The notes: a model not told the origin generated them from the letters alone. Numbered from the stretch's first letter, positions 47,184-62,200 are shown. The stretch: DNA of 64,000 bases from Spodoptera frugiperda (GCF_023101765.2 NC_064216.1:7939545-8003544), one strand, 5' to 3'. Numbers and translations are program-made.

Positions 47184-50100
47184 TATTTTTTATAACTTTT
47201 ATTTCAAAGTCATTTTTTTAGACCGGTGAGGCTCTTTTGATCTTTAAAGCAAATATAATAATAGTAAAAATATTCTGTCTCTAGTAAAGCTATTTGATTT
47301 AACCCCATTGTCCATTGCGCAATAAACAGATAAACAAGGCGTTTGGAAAACCATATCAATCAACTATAAAAACCTTTGCAAAATTTATATCTAAAGTTAA
47401 CCTAATAAGAAACTTTACCAATAAAGAACAATAGTATTAATAGGGAGTAATCTTAATAGTCAAAGCTTTGCAGGTAATCGTAATTCGTAAATTTAGTCAA
47501 AGCTATGAACATCTTTACCTGCTTTTTATTTGTATTTTTTAGTGTTTATTCCCAAATTAAAACGTAAATATTTTGCATATTCCGCGTACTAAACCCTCAA
47601 TCAATTAAAATGAAACATCAAGTATTTCTATTAGAGCGCAGGCCGGTTAGATTTCATCGACCTTTTTGATGATCGCCCACCCCAATCGAAAACTAATTAG
47701 GGCCGCGTTTCGCAATTCTAATTAGAAATTCCAATTAGATATTTGTCGGCGTTTTCTCAACGGATTCTCTGAGGTCCAAACAATTATTGTTATGGCTGGC
47801 CACCCACGGCCCTTTGATTCGGAATTATTCTGTAACCTCGGACCCTCCGCCCTCCAAGACAGAATAAATCTCTTTTTGATGTGACCACATCCTACGTTAA
47901 GTAGGTGCCGACTGCACGTACAGATTTGGTGTTTCTGTTTTAGGAGCAATATAAAATTGGTTTGTATTCTTATTGGAATATGGTGATGGTAGTAACATTG
48001 CGTATTAGTATTTATTGCAGATACAAATTGGACGTGGTAATAATAATTTGCACTAGTAAGACTAGTTGGTCTGATTAGTAGTTAGTTCCTAATAAGAGTT
48101 TCAAACTGAATAAGTGGATAATCATACAGACTTAAGAACTCTTGAAATTGAAATTGTATTCAAACCAATTTGGCATCTTTACCTCATAGATTAGTTTATT
48201 ATTTTGCAGGTAAACGTATATAACGAAACAAATAAGGCTCTCACAATATAAGAATCCCGCCCGTCAATCTCTTATCATTTGCATCGTATAACTGTGAACG
48301 CGCACGCACTCTCACAGTAACACGTTATGTGTTTATTCGACCGCAGTTTACAGCCGCTTCAATGGCTCAACGTATCACTAAATTTTGTTTACGCCGATGT
48401 TTACCGAACAAACACGAACCGACTCCGTGTAACTACGATTTTATTAAAGGAACTAAGCGAAAAATAAACATGGCGCTCCTTAGTTGTATGTTTTTATTAC
48501 GTTTTTATGTTGATGCAGTCCTTTTAAGTTTTTCTTGATGTACAATTTGATTTCTGTTTTATTTAATGTTGCAAATGTGCAAGTGGAGTTAATGTTTGGT
48601 TGGTTTTGTTTTTGTTAAACATGTTTCAAAAGTTACTGAAAATAATTTTGAATAAAGTATTTCAGTACCTACTTATTGTACCTACACGTTAAATTATCTG
48701 CACATTTGTTTCCTATAGCAGACTTACTAGTTCGTTGTTTACATCGGTAAACAATTTGTTGAAATCTTCTTAAACCAAGAAACTAAGTTTTTTTTTAATA
48801 TTTATCCAAACGACTTTTACAATAGCAGTCAGTAATAGTTTTACACTGTCTTGTATTACACGCGCGCGTCAAGTTGAGATCTGCGTGTAACAAAGAATAT
48901 GTTAAACATCATTAATTAAAAATAACTGGTATTTAATGTTGACAATCAGTATAAATTGAAAATTTAATATAATATAAATATCGATAATAATTATTATTTA
49001 TTTCGTAATTTAACTACTGTGACGCCTTCGCCACATCTCATCTTGTCGCGCACAGCTTATAAGACCACTATGGTTATTTGTATAAGTATGTAACTTTGCT
49101 TAGTATACATTTTCGTAGAGATATTTATCTTCTCAGCATATTCCCCTTATCCATCTAACGTTTGCGAAGTTGAAAACATTTTAAGTGGCAGTTGTTATCA
49201 CTACAAGAGTCCAAACAAAACATAAGTTAGCATATCATAGAGCAGAGCAATTGAGCGGCTATTATCATTACCTCTATTAAAAACGTCACATATCACAACT
49301 TCATCACTCAAATATGAATTTTGATAACACATTTTAAAGTTCATTTTCGAATAATTGCGGAATACATTTATGTGTTTGTTAGCTAGGGTTGCCAAGTTTG
49401 TGAATTTGCATAAGACGCTGTCAGAAGGTTCTACGAAGGGTTGAGATTCTCGAGGGCTTTCCCTGATCCGGCGGGCTTATCCTGATAATTATTTCAATTG
49501 TTTATGCTTGTCGACAGTGCATTTAGATGGCGTATTATAGTTTAGGAGTGCCGTCTTCATTACGAAGAGGCTTCGCCTGTCTTCGAGTGATCTATGTTTA
49601 GGGCTTCACGATGTTTCGAATTGAGATGAATCTCTAGAGGGATATTATTGTGATTCACTCCGTTATGTATTGGATATTAAGTAAGTGTTTTGTATCAGAG
49701 TGTGGCTCTTCTGTGCTATTGAGTAATTGTATTAAAGTTTCATTTATTTGCATTTTAAACTGCCACATTTTAAGGCTTTTAGACTGATAGACTAGGATTT
49801 GGGCTTGGTTGAATTTCTGAAATTATAATACTCAATTAACCTCTCGTATATAAGACAACAATAGAAAACACATTGTGTCTCGCGTAGATCTGCGTTCATA
49901 CGAAGCTATACGAAGCTGCGTTCATTCATACGAAGGGTTAAAGCACAGAGTCTATAGAAACTAATAACTTTCCTAGCTATCGAAAACAGGGTATTACTCT
50001 TAATATCATCTCTGCATACCCTTACCATTATTCATCACACCATACCGTTACAGGATCAATATATTCCCTACAAACAAACAAACAAGAATGCGTATATTTA

Positions 50101-53100
50101 TACACATACAAGTAATACCTCCATACAATATGACTAATGAATTGTTTTCCCTCCATTTCATTAGAGAACAGTCGATTCTTCAAAAGTTAAATATGAGCGC
50201 TGCTACCTAATAATGTCTCATTATTACTTAACATTATTAAAATTAAGACTCATATATGAACATTCTTAAGTTAAGAAGATTTATTATTTAATATTAACAT
50301 GTATTGTTATATTTATGTTGGATTTTGTGAAGTAATTTCGAAATTCTGTTGGTGTATTGAAGATTGGATCAGTGAATATTTTAGAACACTAATGAGAGTT
50401 ACAAGATCGGGTTAGACATTAGAGGGTTTATAGATAATTCGTTTAATGGTGCTATTTTTGCTCTATCGAACTTGAGATCGCGTTTAGATCACCTTACGGT
50501 GTAAATCCAATCAATCCTATGTCATCTGGTAATCGTGAGGATTTTTTTTAACAAACTCGCCATCACCTCCCTGTCTCGCTGCAAGCCAGGATCTACAATA
50601 GATACAACCATGAAAACACCGGAACAGTGAAGTCCGGCGCATCTCAGGGGTATGAAGACAACAGTCTTGGGCCCCGCAACAAAATAAATCAAAGTTATTA
50701 AGTATTAGAGGAGAAGAAAACGCGGGGATTATGCCAAGCCTTAAGGAAAACGATTGTTGATGATGAATGCTTTATTGTGTCATATATTTTTGTAGTTACA
50801 CTTGCGAACCCAAGACGAATGTCGACATTTTAATTTGAAACTACTACTACGTTTAAAGAGATAGTTCTTATATACGGTGTAGTTTTAAAACTGTGAATGG
50901 TGAATTCTAATACATTAAATCTAAATTACAAGGTATGTAAATTACAAGTACAAAGCCGGAGTGTTAATAAAATAGTCATCTTAACCGACTACACGCATAC
51001 TTACCTACATAACACAACAAAAATATTCAACCCAAAACTTCCTAATATTTATAAAACGGACCAAAAACCCTAACAGGCCTCGGAAATCCTATTTTTACTC
51101 AAAGAGGGAACATTCTTGAGCCCTGTGCGTTATAATTTTCAACCCGTTCTAATCTGAGGTGGAATCTTATGATGTATGTATAGATACGTGCCTGCAAGCG
51201 GGTCGGAGGGACCCCTTGGCTTGAAGAACGGTTTAATTAACTTAATAAATACACACTCTACTTCATTATAGGCATACGTCAAATGTTATGAACGTCTCCG
51301 CTCAATGACGGCTCAAACAAGCATTTAATAATAATGTATATGGTATGTGTAGACTGTATGTTTTCCAATTGAGATGATGTAATTTTGATTGTGAAGGGTT
51401 GAGTTTTATTTATATTTTGATGTAATGTTTTAATTATACGCCAGTACTTGTGTATGTTGTCCGTTCTATGCCATAGAAGTTAAGCTGAGCCGATAACTTA
51501 TGAAAAAATATAACATAATTATGTAGGTATCCAAGTGACCTAGTATTCCAACTAGAACTTACTTTTACATCAGTTGCGATCGTAGGAATAGAAGTTAAGC
51601 GTTAGTAAGTAGGAAATATTTATAGATTTACAAAGACATACAGTTTCATATAGAGGTAAAGAGAACATATTCCATTCTTCTTTCAAAATTTCAAACTACA
51701 TATTATAACACTCCATAAAAGGCGATTCATCAACATTATTCACAGCGTGCAACCAAAAAGTTTTACTAGGCAATCTAGTCTATATTTGTTCACGTGTCTA
51801 CGGTAAAATTAAAAGGTGACCGGAACCATAAATTTAGTGTGGCCAACGCAATCTGGCGTGGAGGAAGAAACGTTGGTGGGCCGCGGTTGGTGTCGGGTTC
51901 ACTTCCCGGTTGGACACTCGACGTGTGCCGCTTCCACGCGTTTTTATTGGTAGAAGATTAAGTTTTTTGATGCTCACGTGTGCTGGATTTAGGTTTGTTT
52001 TGTTTAGACAGCCATTTAGAGATGGCTGATGTTTAGGGATGAGCTGCGAAATTGAGTAAATATTCGTTCATGTAGAGGTCTGATTGATTAACGAATGTCG
52101 TGTGTTAAAAGCATGTTCCTATGATAAAATTAATTAGATTATAGTAAGGGTATCATGTAATCCATCGATAATGATAAATTAAGTAATTTTTACATAGATA
52201 TTTGTTATTTTAGAAGGCGATTTTTAATTTTAGAAACAATTTATCAAAATGCGATTATTATTTATCCAAGTGTTGAATAAGAACTTACATCAAATGTTTT
52301 ATGTAGCTGTAGGACTCAAGTTGGTTTACAAACGATATAAAGTATGTACATATAATGTGCTTAAACTTTTTGTAGTACATTATCATAAACGACACCTTTT
52401 TGCGCAACCTCCATCATCATTTACACATCGTCACGTCACGAGCTTGACTCCACAGAGCCGTACAATAAAATATATTTACCCGACACTGGACTCGACCCTT
52501 GACATCTCAACGAGTACCATTTGTCAACAACACCTGAAATCACCGGTTAACCGTTCCGCGCCGGCCGGATCATTTCATATTTCGGGAGGTCCATCTCTCT
52601 CACACCGCTCAATTATTCAACCGGCGACCCGGGAACCCGGTCAAAAGTAATGACCGGTGAACGCGAAATTACACGTGTTACAATGATGATTTTGTTTACC
52701 CCGACCGGGAGTAATTTCGCCCGGATACTGTTTGAAGAGCTGTTAGGCTTTGTGATCGTTTTATTTAATGGCCTCGGGCACGTTGGGGTCGCTCTGTTTG
52801 CCCCCGTTACGTTTTTTGGTATAAGTTTTTAAATGGGCGGTCGGTAATACGGATTTTTTGGTGGAGTTAATTAGTCGTACCTTGTTTTTTCGTTTGTTAA
52901 ATGTTTTTCTATGATTGTTTTATTAAAAAATCGAGTTAGATTATTCTCGTTCCTTTATAAAACATAAGTATCTACAAACAATCAATGGTCACAACAACAG
53001 ATAGTCCACGTTAAGTCCTACTTACTTTTCATTAACTTTACGTGTCACTAAACGTAATGTAGGTACGTAAAAATGCCACATTTTACAATAGACAGTTTAC

Positions 53101-54150
53101 AAACAACCATATAAAACCTATCAACAAACACACAACACTTCTCCTTATCACCAGTACAATATATTTAAACCAAACCAAACAAAAACAAAGCAAAAAAAGA
53201 AATACCAGTCACACATTAAATTCATTCATATAAGAGTTATAACGACCATATCCGGCATTAAGATTTATAAAGACATGTGTGGATAGCTTATCATGGTGTT
53301 TGTTTAAACTCTGTGCAAAAACTATGGTGCCAAGCTGTCTGGAGCGACGTAATGTGACGCCCACACTTTTTGCCCTGAGGAAGTCAGTTTTGGTCTTAAT
53401 GGTGTGGTCCTGAGTGACGTATGTGACAGACGCTAATGAAATGTTGCTTTTTTGGTAAATTAAGATTGTTTCATAGGTTTCGATTGCTTGGAGTCGTACG
53501 AAGAAGGAGTATTCAAGGATTGTTTTAATTAAAAGTTATATTCAGGAGATACACATGTTAACAATCTAGTGTGTTTTCTTCTTTAGTCGTATCGTCACTC
53601 CTTTTGTCCGCGAAGGGTTAGGCAGAGTAACATAATCGATTAAAATACCAATTTCAATGAAACGATTCACTATTCTTTACAGAGAAAAAAATACATTATA
53701 TTTTAGTTTCATATTTTTTCATTTAATTTCATATTCTTCAAATAAATAAATTTAACTGCCATACTCAGAGTCATTTAATGGTTACTTGACCCAATCCTTA
53801 GTTATTGTCTATAGTTTAAAGTCATCATTAAAAGTCTCTAAGTACGTAAGAGAACAACAAATTAACAATACTTGTTGAATGAACTATGAACACACAAAGC
53901 AATAATATACCAACCCATTCATTGACCTAATAGTACCTAACACCTAACTAACTACATCTGGTTGCACTAATTACAATTTGTATGTATTTACATATATAAT
54001 TATGTCGTAGGTACATTACATAACTATGCTGAAGAATGTATAGCCGATCGACTAATAGTATTACTGTTATGGGTTAATGATATTTATTGGGAATTTGCAT
54101 GGACAATGCTCGCTGTATTGATTAACTGAAGAGTATGTATGTAAAGAGAT
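47184..54150. other. Gene-free stretch with scattered candidate regulatory patches
   Basis: No gene is supported. Complex, GC-richer patches occur at about 47640-47900 (several TAATTAG sites), 48240-48480, 51060-51240, 51840-51960 and 52390-52830 (with ACCGGTTAACCG at 52542). The 133-codon frame at 52249-52650 has no recognisable domain and looks accidental. A small duplication of TACGAAGCT units is at 49898-49940. Confidence 0.4.
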
Positions 54151-54159
54151 TGCAACGCA

Positions 54160-54425
54160 ACGTCACGCCTTTTATCCCCGAAGGGGTAGGCAGAGGCACG
54201 TAATGCCGCTAAACAATGTACAAATTTTCACCATTTGTGTTATAAGTCCCATGTAATAGGGGGTGATTCTATTGCCATATACTGGGTACAATTCCAGACT
54301 CCGTGCTACTACTGAGAAATTTTCGAAAAACCGAAAAAGCACAGTAATACTTTGCCCGATCCGGGAATGGAAAACCCGAGACTCCTTGTCCGGCAGTCGC
54401 ACTTGCAACTACTAAAATAACGAGG
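54160..54425 (-). mobile_element. tRNA-like SINE, second family
   Basis: On the minus strand the head has CTCGTTATTTTAGTAGTTGC (degenerate A-box region) and a GAGTCTCGGGTTTTCCATTC B-box-like block. A GGAATTGTACCCAGTATATG body follows, ending in CTACCCCTTCGGGGATAAAA. The end block AAGGGGTAGGCAGAG also appears near 53610. It differs from the 5219-type family. Confidence 0.5.
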
Positions 54426-54535
54426 CAGTCATAGTGTAAAGAGATTGTACACAGAATTATTCATGTGGGTATTATACACAGTGGATAGAGATTAACCAAA
54501 GTTAACATATCTATTTATTTTCCCAATTGATAGTA

Positions 54536-54600
54536 GTAGATACTATATTCAATTTGGGAATCGAACCCAAGTTTCGACCACACGACTTGTAAGGCATTTC
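54536..54600 (-). mobile_element. SINE head relic
   Basis: A reversed B-box-like GGGAATCGAACCCAAG is followed by CACACGACTTGTAAGGC. The copy is short and degenerate, so the call is tentative. Confidence 0.3.
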
Positions 54601-56924
54601 ATTCAGAATATTTAAATATAAAATAACCTATTTATTGGAAAGTAAAAATATACGTTAATTATGATCTACATATTTATCGGACAGACTTCTAGGCAAACTT
54701 AACAACTGACTAACTATTATATTATTATCAACTCAATAGACGAGTCTATATTAAAACTCGTAAATACATCTCGCCTAATGCTTAAGCAATCCGGTAACAC
54801 GTCCATACTCCGTTGCATTTTCTCACAATGCCGGGGAAAAGTACCGAATGCCGAGTTTACTCGCAGTTAAAAACGATCGCAACGCCCTCCTGGAATAGCG
54901 GAAATATCCAAAACTTTTACGAGCTCACAAAGAAAGCTCTGGTTCCCTCATTTTTAAACAGATGGCGGTGTTCTTATTTATTTAAAAATTAAAGTTTTTT
55001 GTAATGATTATTATTTTTTGTAATGAAAATTAGTAATGTAGCTCATACTGGAGTTTTATATAATCCCAATGGAAGTGTTATGCTAATTTCGCAATGATTA
55101 GTAAACTATGATTTTTAATAAGTAAGTTTACATTTTATAGTATGTGATGCAATACTAGGTATCTATGCAATACACCTCCTTTAAGGACATAATTATTTAC
55201 TTTTAAGACTCTAAGAAAAAATATAATAGTAGAATATTAATCTAGACACACGGCAGTGTGTCCGCCAAGTTCGATAAATTAGACTAGACTATCATAGGCA
55301 TCAATCAAATCTCTTGATATCTACGGAAAATAATAAGCATGACTACACTAACTAAACCTTTTCCTACAAAACAAACAGCTCTTAATAACAAATAAACAAA
55401 AAAAAAAAAAAAAATGAGACCGCTTATATAAAACAGTATATAGGCATGCAATTACATGAAGTATATAAGGTGAACTGTTCGTGAAATCATTAGTTGTGGC
55501 GCGTTTTATATTTTATTCGTTGGTGGACGCGCTAAAAAGCGCCCATGCATAATTACCTCCCGCGAGGATACGAGCGCAACCGGCGGACAGCGGCGGCTAC
55601 GGAGTCGGTTTGTGTGTAAAGATTTTTATTTATTTTCGTACTATTTTATAAGTAATTTCTAATATTCGGAGTGCGTAAACTCGTGTATATTTGTAAAAGT
55701 GATGGAAATATATTGGATATTGAAATTGAAATCTAAGTTACCGATCTAATGATGAAGGACGCAGTTACGTATATTTTCTAAATATCAATTAATCTGAAAA
55801 TAATTGAAATAATGTATGCAACGGGAGAAGTTAAATGGTTAACTCTGTTTCTACTCTCTCTGTACTATTAGTTAGTAAAGAAATAAAGAAAGCTTGTAAA
55901 ATATGTATACAGATTAATTGTTGATAGCAATATTATTTTTTTAGGTTTGCGGTATACCTATGCATTGATTTATATTGACACTTTTGCTATCGTATCACAT
56001 AAATAGTATCGTATAACCTAATTGTAATATAACTCCTAATAATGTTTTATTTAGAGGTGAAGTATTTTATTGCGTACTAGCTTCTGCCCGCGACTTCTTA
56101 CGTGCAGTCTTGTTTTTCCCCGTTGCTGTAGGATTTTCGAGAAATTCTTGGATAAAAAATATCCTTTGTCAGTCTCCTTGTTCTCTGCTACCTCCTCACT
56201 AATTAAGCCATTCTTGAGTTATAAATAGTGTAAGTAACACGAATTCGTTTGTATATCTAGATCAACAGATTTTTGATTTGCCTGCATGTCTTTCTCTATA
56301 CTTCAACTTTATGTATACAAAAAATATATAATTTGAATAATTAAAGCATGAAGAAGTTACAAACAAGCAAATAAGGTTGGTTAACACTCTCGCAGACATA
56401 ACTTCCTATTTTTAGGCCTGGTAGATAAGTGAGAGACTCGGATGTTAGCCTTAATTTTTGAAAAGGAGCTTTCCTGAAATCAATTAAACACTATCCTGCA
56501 TGATTCCCTCATAGAAAATAATATAAAGAAGAAAAAAACTCCATCAAATATAAAAATAGTTCTATAACGTTAAGTCTCATTTATACAAAACAAAAACAAT
56601 ATGACATTAATAAAACACCAATAACAAAGAGCAACAGAAAAATAAAAAAATACACAACTTTGTCGTCTCTACACCTCTCGCTGTCCGCTACCGGACTCTT
56701 TTATATGCGTTTGTCAGTGAATTACAACGACAGGCCTGGTAGCCAGTGAAAAACTGTTTAAACACCTACCTCATGTACTTATTTACACTACGCTATGTAC
56801 TGAACGAGTATATTATGTGCTGTATGGCTACACTGTGACGACGTCAAAGGTGATCCGATCTGCATTTAACGGTTAAATTATTTTGATAGATTTCTGTTTA
56901 TAGTTACTGACACTATGAGTTTAT
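54601..56924. other. Gene-free stretch; LINE relic at 56078 and GC-richer patch at 55540
   Basis: A 17-base poly-A tract lies near 55397-55414. The patch 55500-55620 is GC-rich and non-repetitive. At 56078 CTAGCTTCTGCCCGCGACTT marks the end of a widespread lepidopteran LINE tail. No gene is supported. Confidence 0.4.
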
Positions 56925-57215
56925 TTTTTATTGTGGTATAAGCCGGTAGACGAGCACACGATTTACCGATGGTAAGCAATCCCCGCTGTCCGTGGACACC
57001 CGAAACTCCAGAGGCGTTTGAAGTGTGTTGCCGACTTTTTAGTGGGTTATGAATTTAAAGGATGTAGGGGAATCGGGGTTTAGGAAGATAGGGAAGGGAG
57101 TAACTGGGCCTTTGGTAACCTCACTCACACAACGAAACACAACGCAAGCGTTGTTTCACGTCGGTTTTCTGTGAGGCCGTGGTATCACTCAGGTTGCGCC
57201 GGCCCATTGGTGCCG
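56925..57215 (+). repeat. Dispersed repeat family A, best second copy
   Basis: It carries TATAAGCCGGTAGACGAGC, then CCAGAGGCGTTTGAAGTG, GGAAGATAGGGAAGGG, the AACGCAAGCGTT core and GAGGCCGTGGTATCACTC in the same order as 1836-2120. It has no coding capacity. Confidence 0.75.
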
Positions 57216-57369
57216 AAGTAATATAAATCAACACTAATCAGAACTATGTAAGTTAACGGTTGGAGCGGTAGCTAGTTGATAAGCTGCTACATAACGGGTA
57301 CTGAGTTTTATTCAGGTCTAGAAACTGTGAAATGACTTTTCATCTTTCGTTTGTAGCCTGATGTTTCAA

Positions 57370-57399
57370 AATGTTATAGTGTGAAAACACTATAACATT
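57370..57399. repeat. Perfect 13-bp stem hairpin, GAAA loop
   Basis: AATGTTATAGTGT is followed by GAAA and its exact complement. No function is assigned. Confidence 0.85.
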
Positions 57400-58306
57400 A
57401 TGCTTCGATGAATGTAATATATTGCGAAGTCATTGGTCACGGTTTCCACCAACACCAATGACATTAATTATGACCAATCAGTAGCACATTAAATAAGTTG
57501 ACAATGAATCTGTTCCATTTGTTAAAGATTGACCTTTATTTTTCTATTATTTCAGCGTCAAAATCATTTATTTCCATTATTAACATCTAAAACTGTTACA
57601 ACTTAACAACTTACAAAGAAAATTCCTTCAGTTGAATCTGGTTAAGACTCAGTGTCAACCCTAAAGAAGTGGGGAAAAGAGAAAAGGTAGAAAGATCTCG
57701 GTCTATAAGTATTACTTTAATACACTCACACAAGTTTACATACACGATAATTTCTCCAAAAAAAAACAACGCAACGAACGATACTATAAAAATAACATTG
57801 TTTAACCAATACCGAACCTTGTGGACTAAATAATATTACAGGCAGAAAAAAAAAATGGTTTTGCGAGCGCTGGCCACGGTCGTAACGAAGTTACTGGGTG
57901 CTGGGCAGGCCACGTTCATTAGCTAGTGTTTGCACAACGCTTTAGTCTCACGATGAATAGATTTATACGACGACTATTAAATCAAGTCAATGCGCAATGT
58001 GACGAATCGTCTGTGTTTACTATAGAGCTAAGGTCTAGTACCTAATTATACTCGTATTATTTTTATTGGTTCAGGGTTTGAGGTATCATTATCATTAGCC
58101 TGTACGTTTTTTCATTTTATTTAATTAGAAACTTTTATACATGAGTATAATTATGTCAGTTCCATTGTATTACTCTATAACTTACTACACACATACACTA
58201 ACTAAAATTGGTGCTAGAACATATTTTCTAACTTAAACTTTGCAGTAACTGATGTCATTTCAACTAAAATATTAAGAAAACACCTTAGTTGCTTATGTGA
58301 AATTTT

Positions 58307-59197
58307 GACTTCGTGACGATTGGGACACAAAAGTTTCGGACACTGTGTCCCAAACGACAACTTACAATTTTAATATTTTTTAGTGACGTTTGGGACACCA
58401 TCAAAATATTTCATTTATTTGGTATAATCTGGAGAAAAAGTTTTAAATTATAAAACGTATCTAGCAAAAAGCGTTTCTGGCTTATTCGTGATCGGTAAAG
58501 GCGAGGCACGATGTACAAATCCATACAAACATGTAATAATACGGTCAAAAATATTTAATTTAGTAATATAATATTATTTCAATAGATTCACCCGTGCAAA
58601 GCCAGATCAGTCTGTTAGTGTATTACAAAAACAAGATTTAGTTCTAAAGTACCTACTATAACATATAAAATATTGAAAAAAAATCTATAATTCTTTATTC
58701 TATCAATTAGAACTAGACAAAAACATTAGTTCGGATGCATTTAAAGAATAAGAGAGCGACATCGACAGGCTGAAACTTTGCAACGAAGAGGATCATAGAT
58801 CTCCTTTCTCTTTTACGCTTTTTCAATATTTTATATGTTATAGTAGGTACTTTAGAACTAAATCTTGTTTTTGTAATACACTAACAGACTGATCTGGCTT
58901 TGCACGGGTGAATCTATTGAAATAATATTATATTACTAAATTAAATATTTTTGACCGTATTATTACATGTTTGTATGGATTTGTACATCGTGCCTCGCCT
59001 TTACCGATCACGAATACCTAAGCCAGAAACGCTTTTTGCTAGATACGTTTTATAATTTAAAACTTTTTCACCAGATTATACCAAATAAATGAAATATTTT
59101 GATGGTGTCCCAAACGTCACTAAAAAAATATTAAAATTGTAAGTTGTCGTTTGGGACACAGTGTCCGAAACTTTTGTGTCCCAATCGTCACGAAGTC
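58307..59197. mobile_element. 891-bp foldback element with about 375-base arms
   Basis: Arms at about 58307-58681 and 58822-59197 are near-perfect inverted copies around a 140-base loop. The ends read GACTTCGTGACGATTGGGAC and its complement. An 8-bp imperfect duplication, GAAATTTT/GAAATGTT, flanks it (58299-58306 and 59198-59205). TGGGACAC boxes repeat several times inside each arm. There is no ORF. An 8-bp duplication would fit hAT-type transposition, but the class is not proven. Confidence 0.9.
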
Positions 59198-59205
59198 GAA
59201 ATGTT

Positions 59206-62200
59206 TGCACCAAAGCGTACCCCGTTCTTTTATATTTTGTGTACTGTTGGACTACGGGTTTCCTCTACATAAGATAGTTTGCCAATAATATCCACGCTTG
59301 GTAAGTTAGGTTTAGGATTATAAAAGATCGTACCTTTCATTGTCTCGTCACAATATGACTCATTTTGGGGTTTGAAAATGGATTTCTCATAATAAAATAC
59401 TATGATAATTGGTTTCCAATTTTTAAAAATTGGATTTTACTTAACTAAGAATAGAAAAGACCGTGAATTTATTTATTGGTCTTCATGTAAAACCCTAGAA
59501 TTTGATTTCGATTAAGCGTAAAAAAAATTGAATACTGAAATAGTAGATGCGTTAACTACGCTGATGAATCATATATATTCAATCCAGAACCACGCAAAAA
59601 GACTGACGCGTTCAGATTAATCAATTCAGATTCCTTTACTCAATACAGTTGAAAAAAGGCACGCGAACAAAAATCGAGCATTCTGTTGACACGCGAAATA
59701 GAAAAATCTCAATAAAAAAAGGGAAAACACGACATTTTTATTCGAACAGACCACCTACAACTAACTGGACACAGACGCACCGCAAACCCGAAAACCTACA
59801 TACGTCCGATTTCGTAAAAAATAAACGAACAGAATCGGATGCAGCCGAGCTAAATCGATACCCTATCGAACGACTCGCCCGTCAAACTTTTGTAATACTC
59901 CCGCCACCGGCCGACGGACCGACAGCCGCGTCGCAACTACCCGATACGGCAACGAAACTAAACACCGCTCACTAATACCCGGCCGACAAAAGAAAATATT
60001 ACTCGCATTCAAAACCAAAAAAGCGTAATATCTCAAGAACAATTTTTTTGCAAATCTCGCCAAAACTAGGTTAGTAATTCGGGTCCGCACAAAGGAGTCG
60101 GTTGAACAATGCACCACGTATCCGACACACTATTACACGGTGGATATAATTAGTTATGGTGTATGGATTTAGATTTTGTTGTTGCGATAATTTTTGTGAA
60201 TGCCTTGAATAAACATCTGCTACAGATTTTGAAATTCGACAGGCGAATCGTATTGAAATGTCATGTAGAAAACTGATCCGAGTTTAACAATGGCGCCCAA
60301 AAAATGGTCAGCGATGTAGTTATCGCTACGCGGCCCGTATAGTTCGGTAATACGCTTTGCATTCATAACAAATATATTTACATTTTGAAAGTTTTTGTGC
60401 GTGTGTATTCATATTGGTGTAAGTAATAAGTTTACTTTATTCCGTACAGTAGCTCATAGTTTGTTTTGGCCATTTACGAGTATTTACAGAGCGAAATAAA
60501 AACTTACCTACAACGTTGATATCCCTAAATATTGTACGCTTGGAAGTCGTCTACATGATTCTATTTCAATTCCGAATCTTAAATCAATTAACACATGTGT
60601 ATCGCACTTACAAAAAAGTAAAAACTGACATTGATGTCCAAAATTCATTATACAATTAAAATTCCATTTTAGCTAGGCAATGCTGACTTCAAATACGTCT
60701 ATCAGCTACGCTCATATTTGTCACATTTAACACGTTTCGTAAAAAGAACAAAACCGGTGGCATCCGTGTCGGCACGTGGCCAGTATCGAGCTTTTGACCT
60801 TCGTCAAACTGACACATTGCGCATATCAGTGTTATGCAGTGTCTGGCCATTCGCGCGCACTATGATGCGTGTCAAACAATTTCGAATTTTGAATTTTTGA
60901 AAAAAGAATTTGAACGTCAAAGTTGCCATTTTGCAGCCACTATTGAAGTTTTTTGATGTTAAAACGGACGTTTCCGGTAATTTGATGCGCGATTTTTTTA
61001 CCAGTTTGCAATTGGGCGGATTTATAGTTTGTTCAAGTATTGAATTACGATAAAAAGGAGATACGGTTACTTGGATTAGTTCAATAACATTATAAGACTT
61101 ACCTATTGACAGTAATGATACGTAAGCTATGAGACCAAATAAGTTCGTTTTACCTGAGAGTTCCACTATTTGGAGAGTATTTAGTATTTAATATCATTTT
61201 CTATTCATTCCAGTGCCTGTACCAAATGGAGTCGCTGCTCTTCAGTCCTATTAAATGGATTAGGGCTGAGAAGAATATCAAATATATATGCATTGTTGAA
61301 ACTTCGTTTGACTTATAACTTAGTAGGCTCCAAATTACAGTCGTAGATTAACTTTGACATAAAAACTGTATCCATCCAACAACATAAACAGTACCAACGC
61401 CAATAATCATGAAAAGAGTTCCATTGATTAAAGGAAAAAAGAAAGCATTTCGAACGTACTGTTCGATATTCAAACATTTTATTTTATATCGCGAAAGCCG
61501 CGCAGTGAGATAACAGTGGGTCGTTCAGGCCCAATCCCCGGGCTTCGTTATCGGTGCTATAAAGTCGCGCGGCGAACGGATGATAGTTTTTCCTGGTTTT
61601 TTTCAGCTGACCACACGAAAATCTGGTCGAATATGTTTTTTTTTTTACTTTTTTTGTACGTTTTATATGCACGGTATTCCTTTCAAAGGTCAGTTAGCTG
61701 CCACGTAAGTGGCGGATGTTTACTTTTTTGTACATAAAAATACATATCGGTTAATCCATTTTAGTCTAGTTGGATCGACATGATTGACATTTCAAAGACA
61801 CTATGATTAATTTCCTTAAAATATTTGGTATTATAATATGTTTGACAAAGAAATTGCTCGTGTGCAAACAAATGGAACTTGAAATTAAATCCATAGATTC
61901 CACGTAAAGTAACATTTTCTTACATTCAATTTGATGTGTCTATATCCCTGGGAGACTCATAAAACGGTGCGGGAAGAACGCGGTTGAGTCGCGGGCGTCG
62001 TCTCCACGGCTCAGCGCCTTGGAGCAATAGCTTGGTTGCCCTGTGTAAGGGGCATAGCACACACGTTCATATTCTTATCGACGACTTACAATTTTGTGGC
62101 GTTTTCGATGATATTTTTTCCATGTACATATTTGATTTAAGTTGATAACTCACTTGCGACTCCTATGTGAGACTATTGGCGGATCCATTGTCTAAAGGTG

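Noticed and set aside
52249..52650. 133-codon plus-strand frame
   Set aside because: No domain, signal peptide or family motif; residue mix changes along its length with local base composition.
59649..59975. 108-codon plus-strand frame, with an overlapping minus-strand frame
   Set aside because: Lys/Thr/Asn-rich with no family resemblance; opposite-strand overlap suggests chance.
60804..61166. 120-codon minus-strand frame
   Set aside because: No recognisable domain and ordinary AT-biased composition.
61559..61565. TATAAAG in a GC-rich patch as a promoter
   Set aside because: No initiator at the right distance and no downstream gene.
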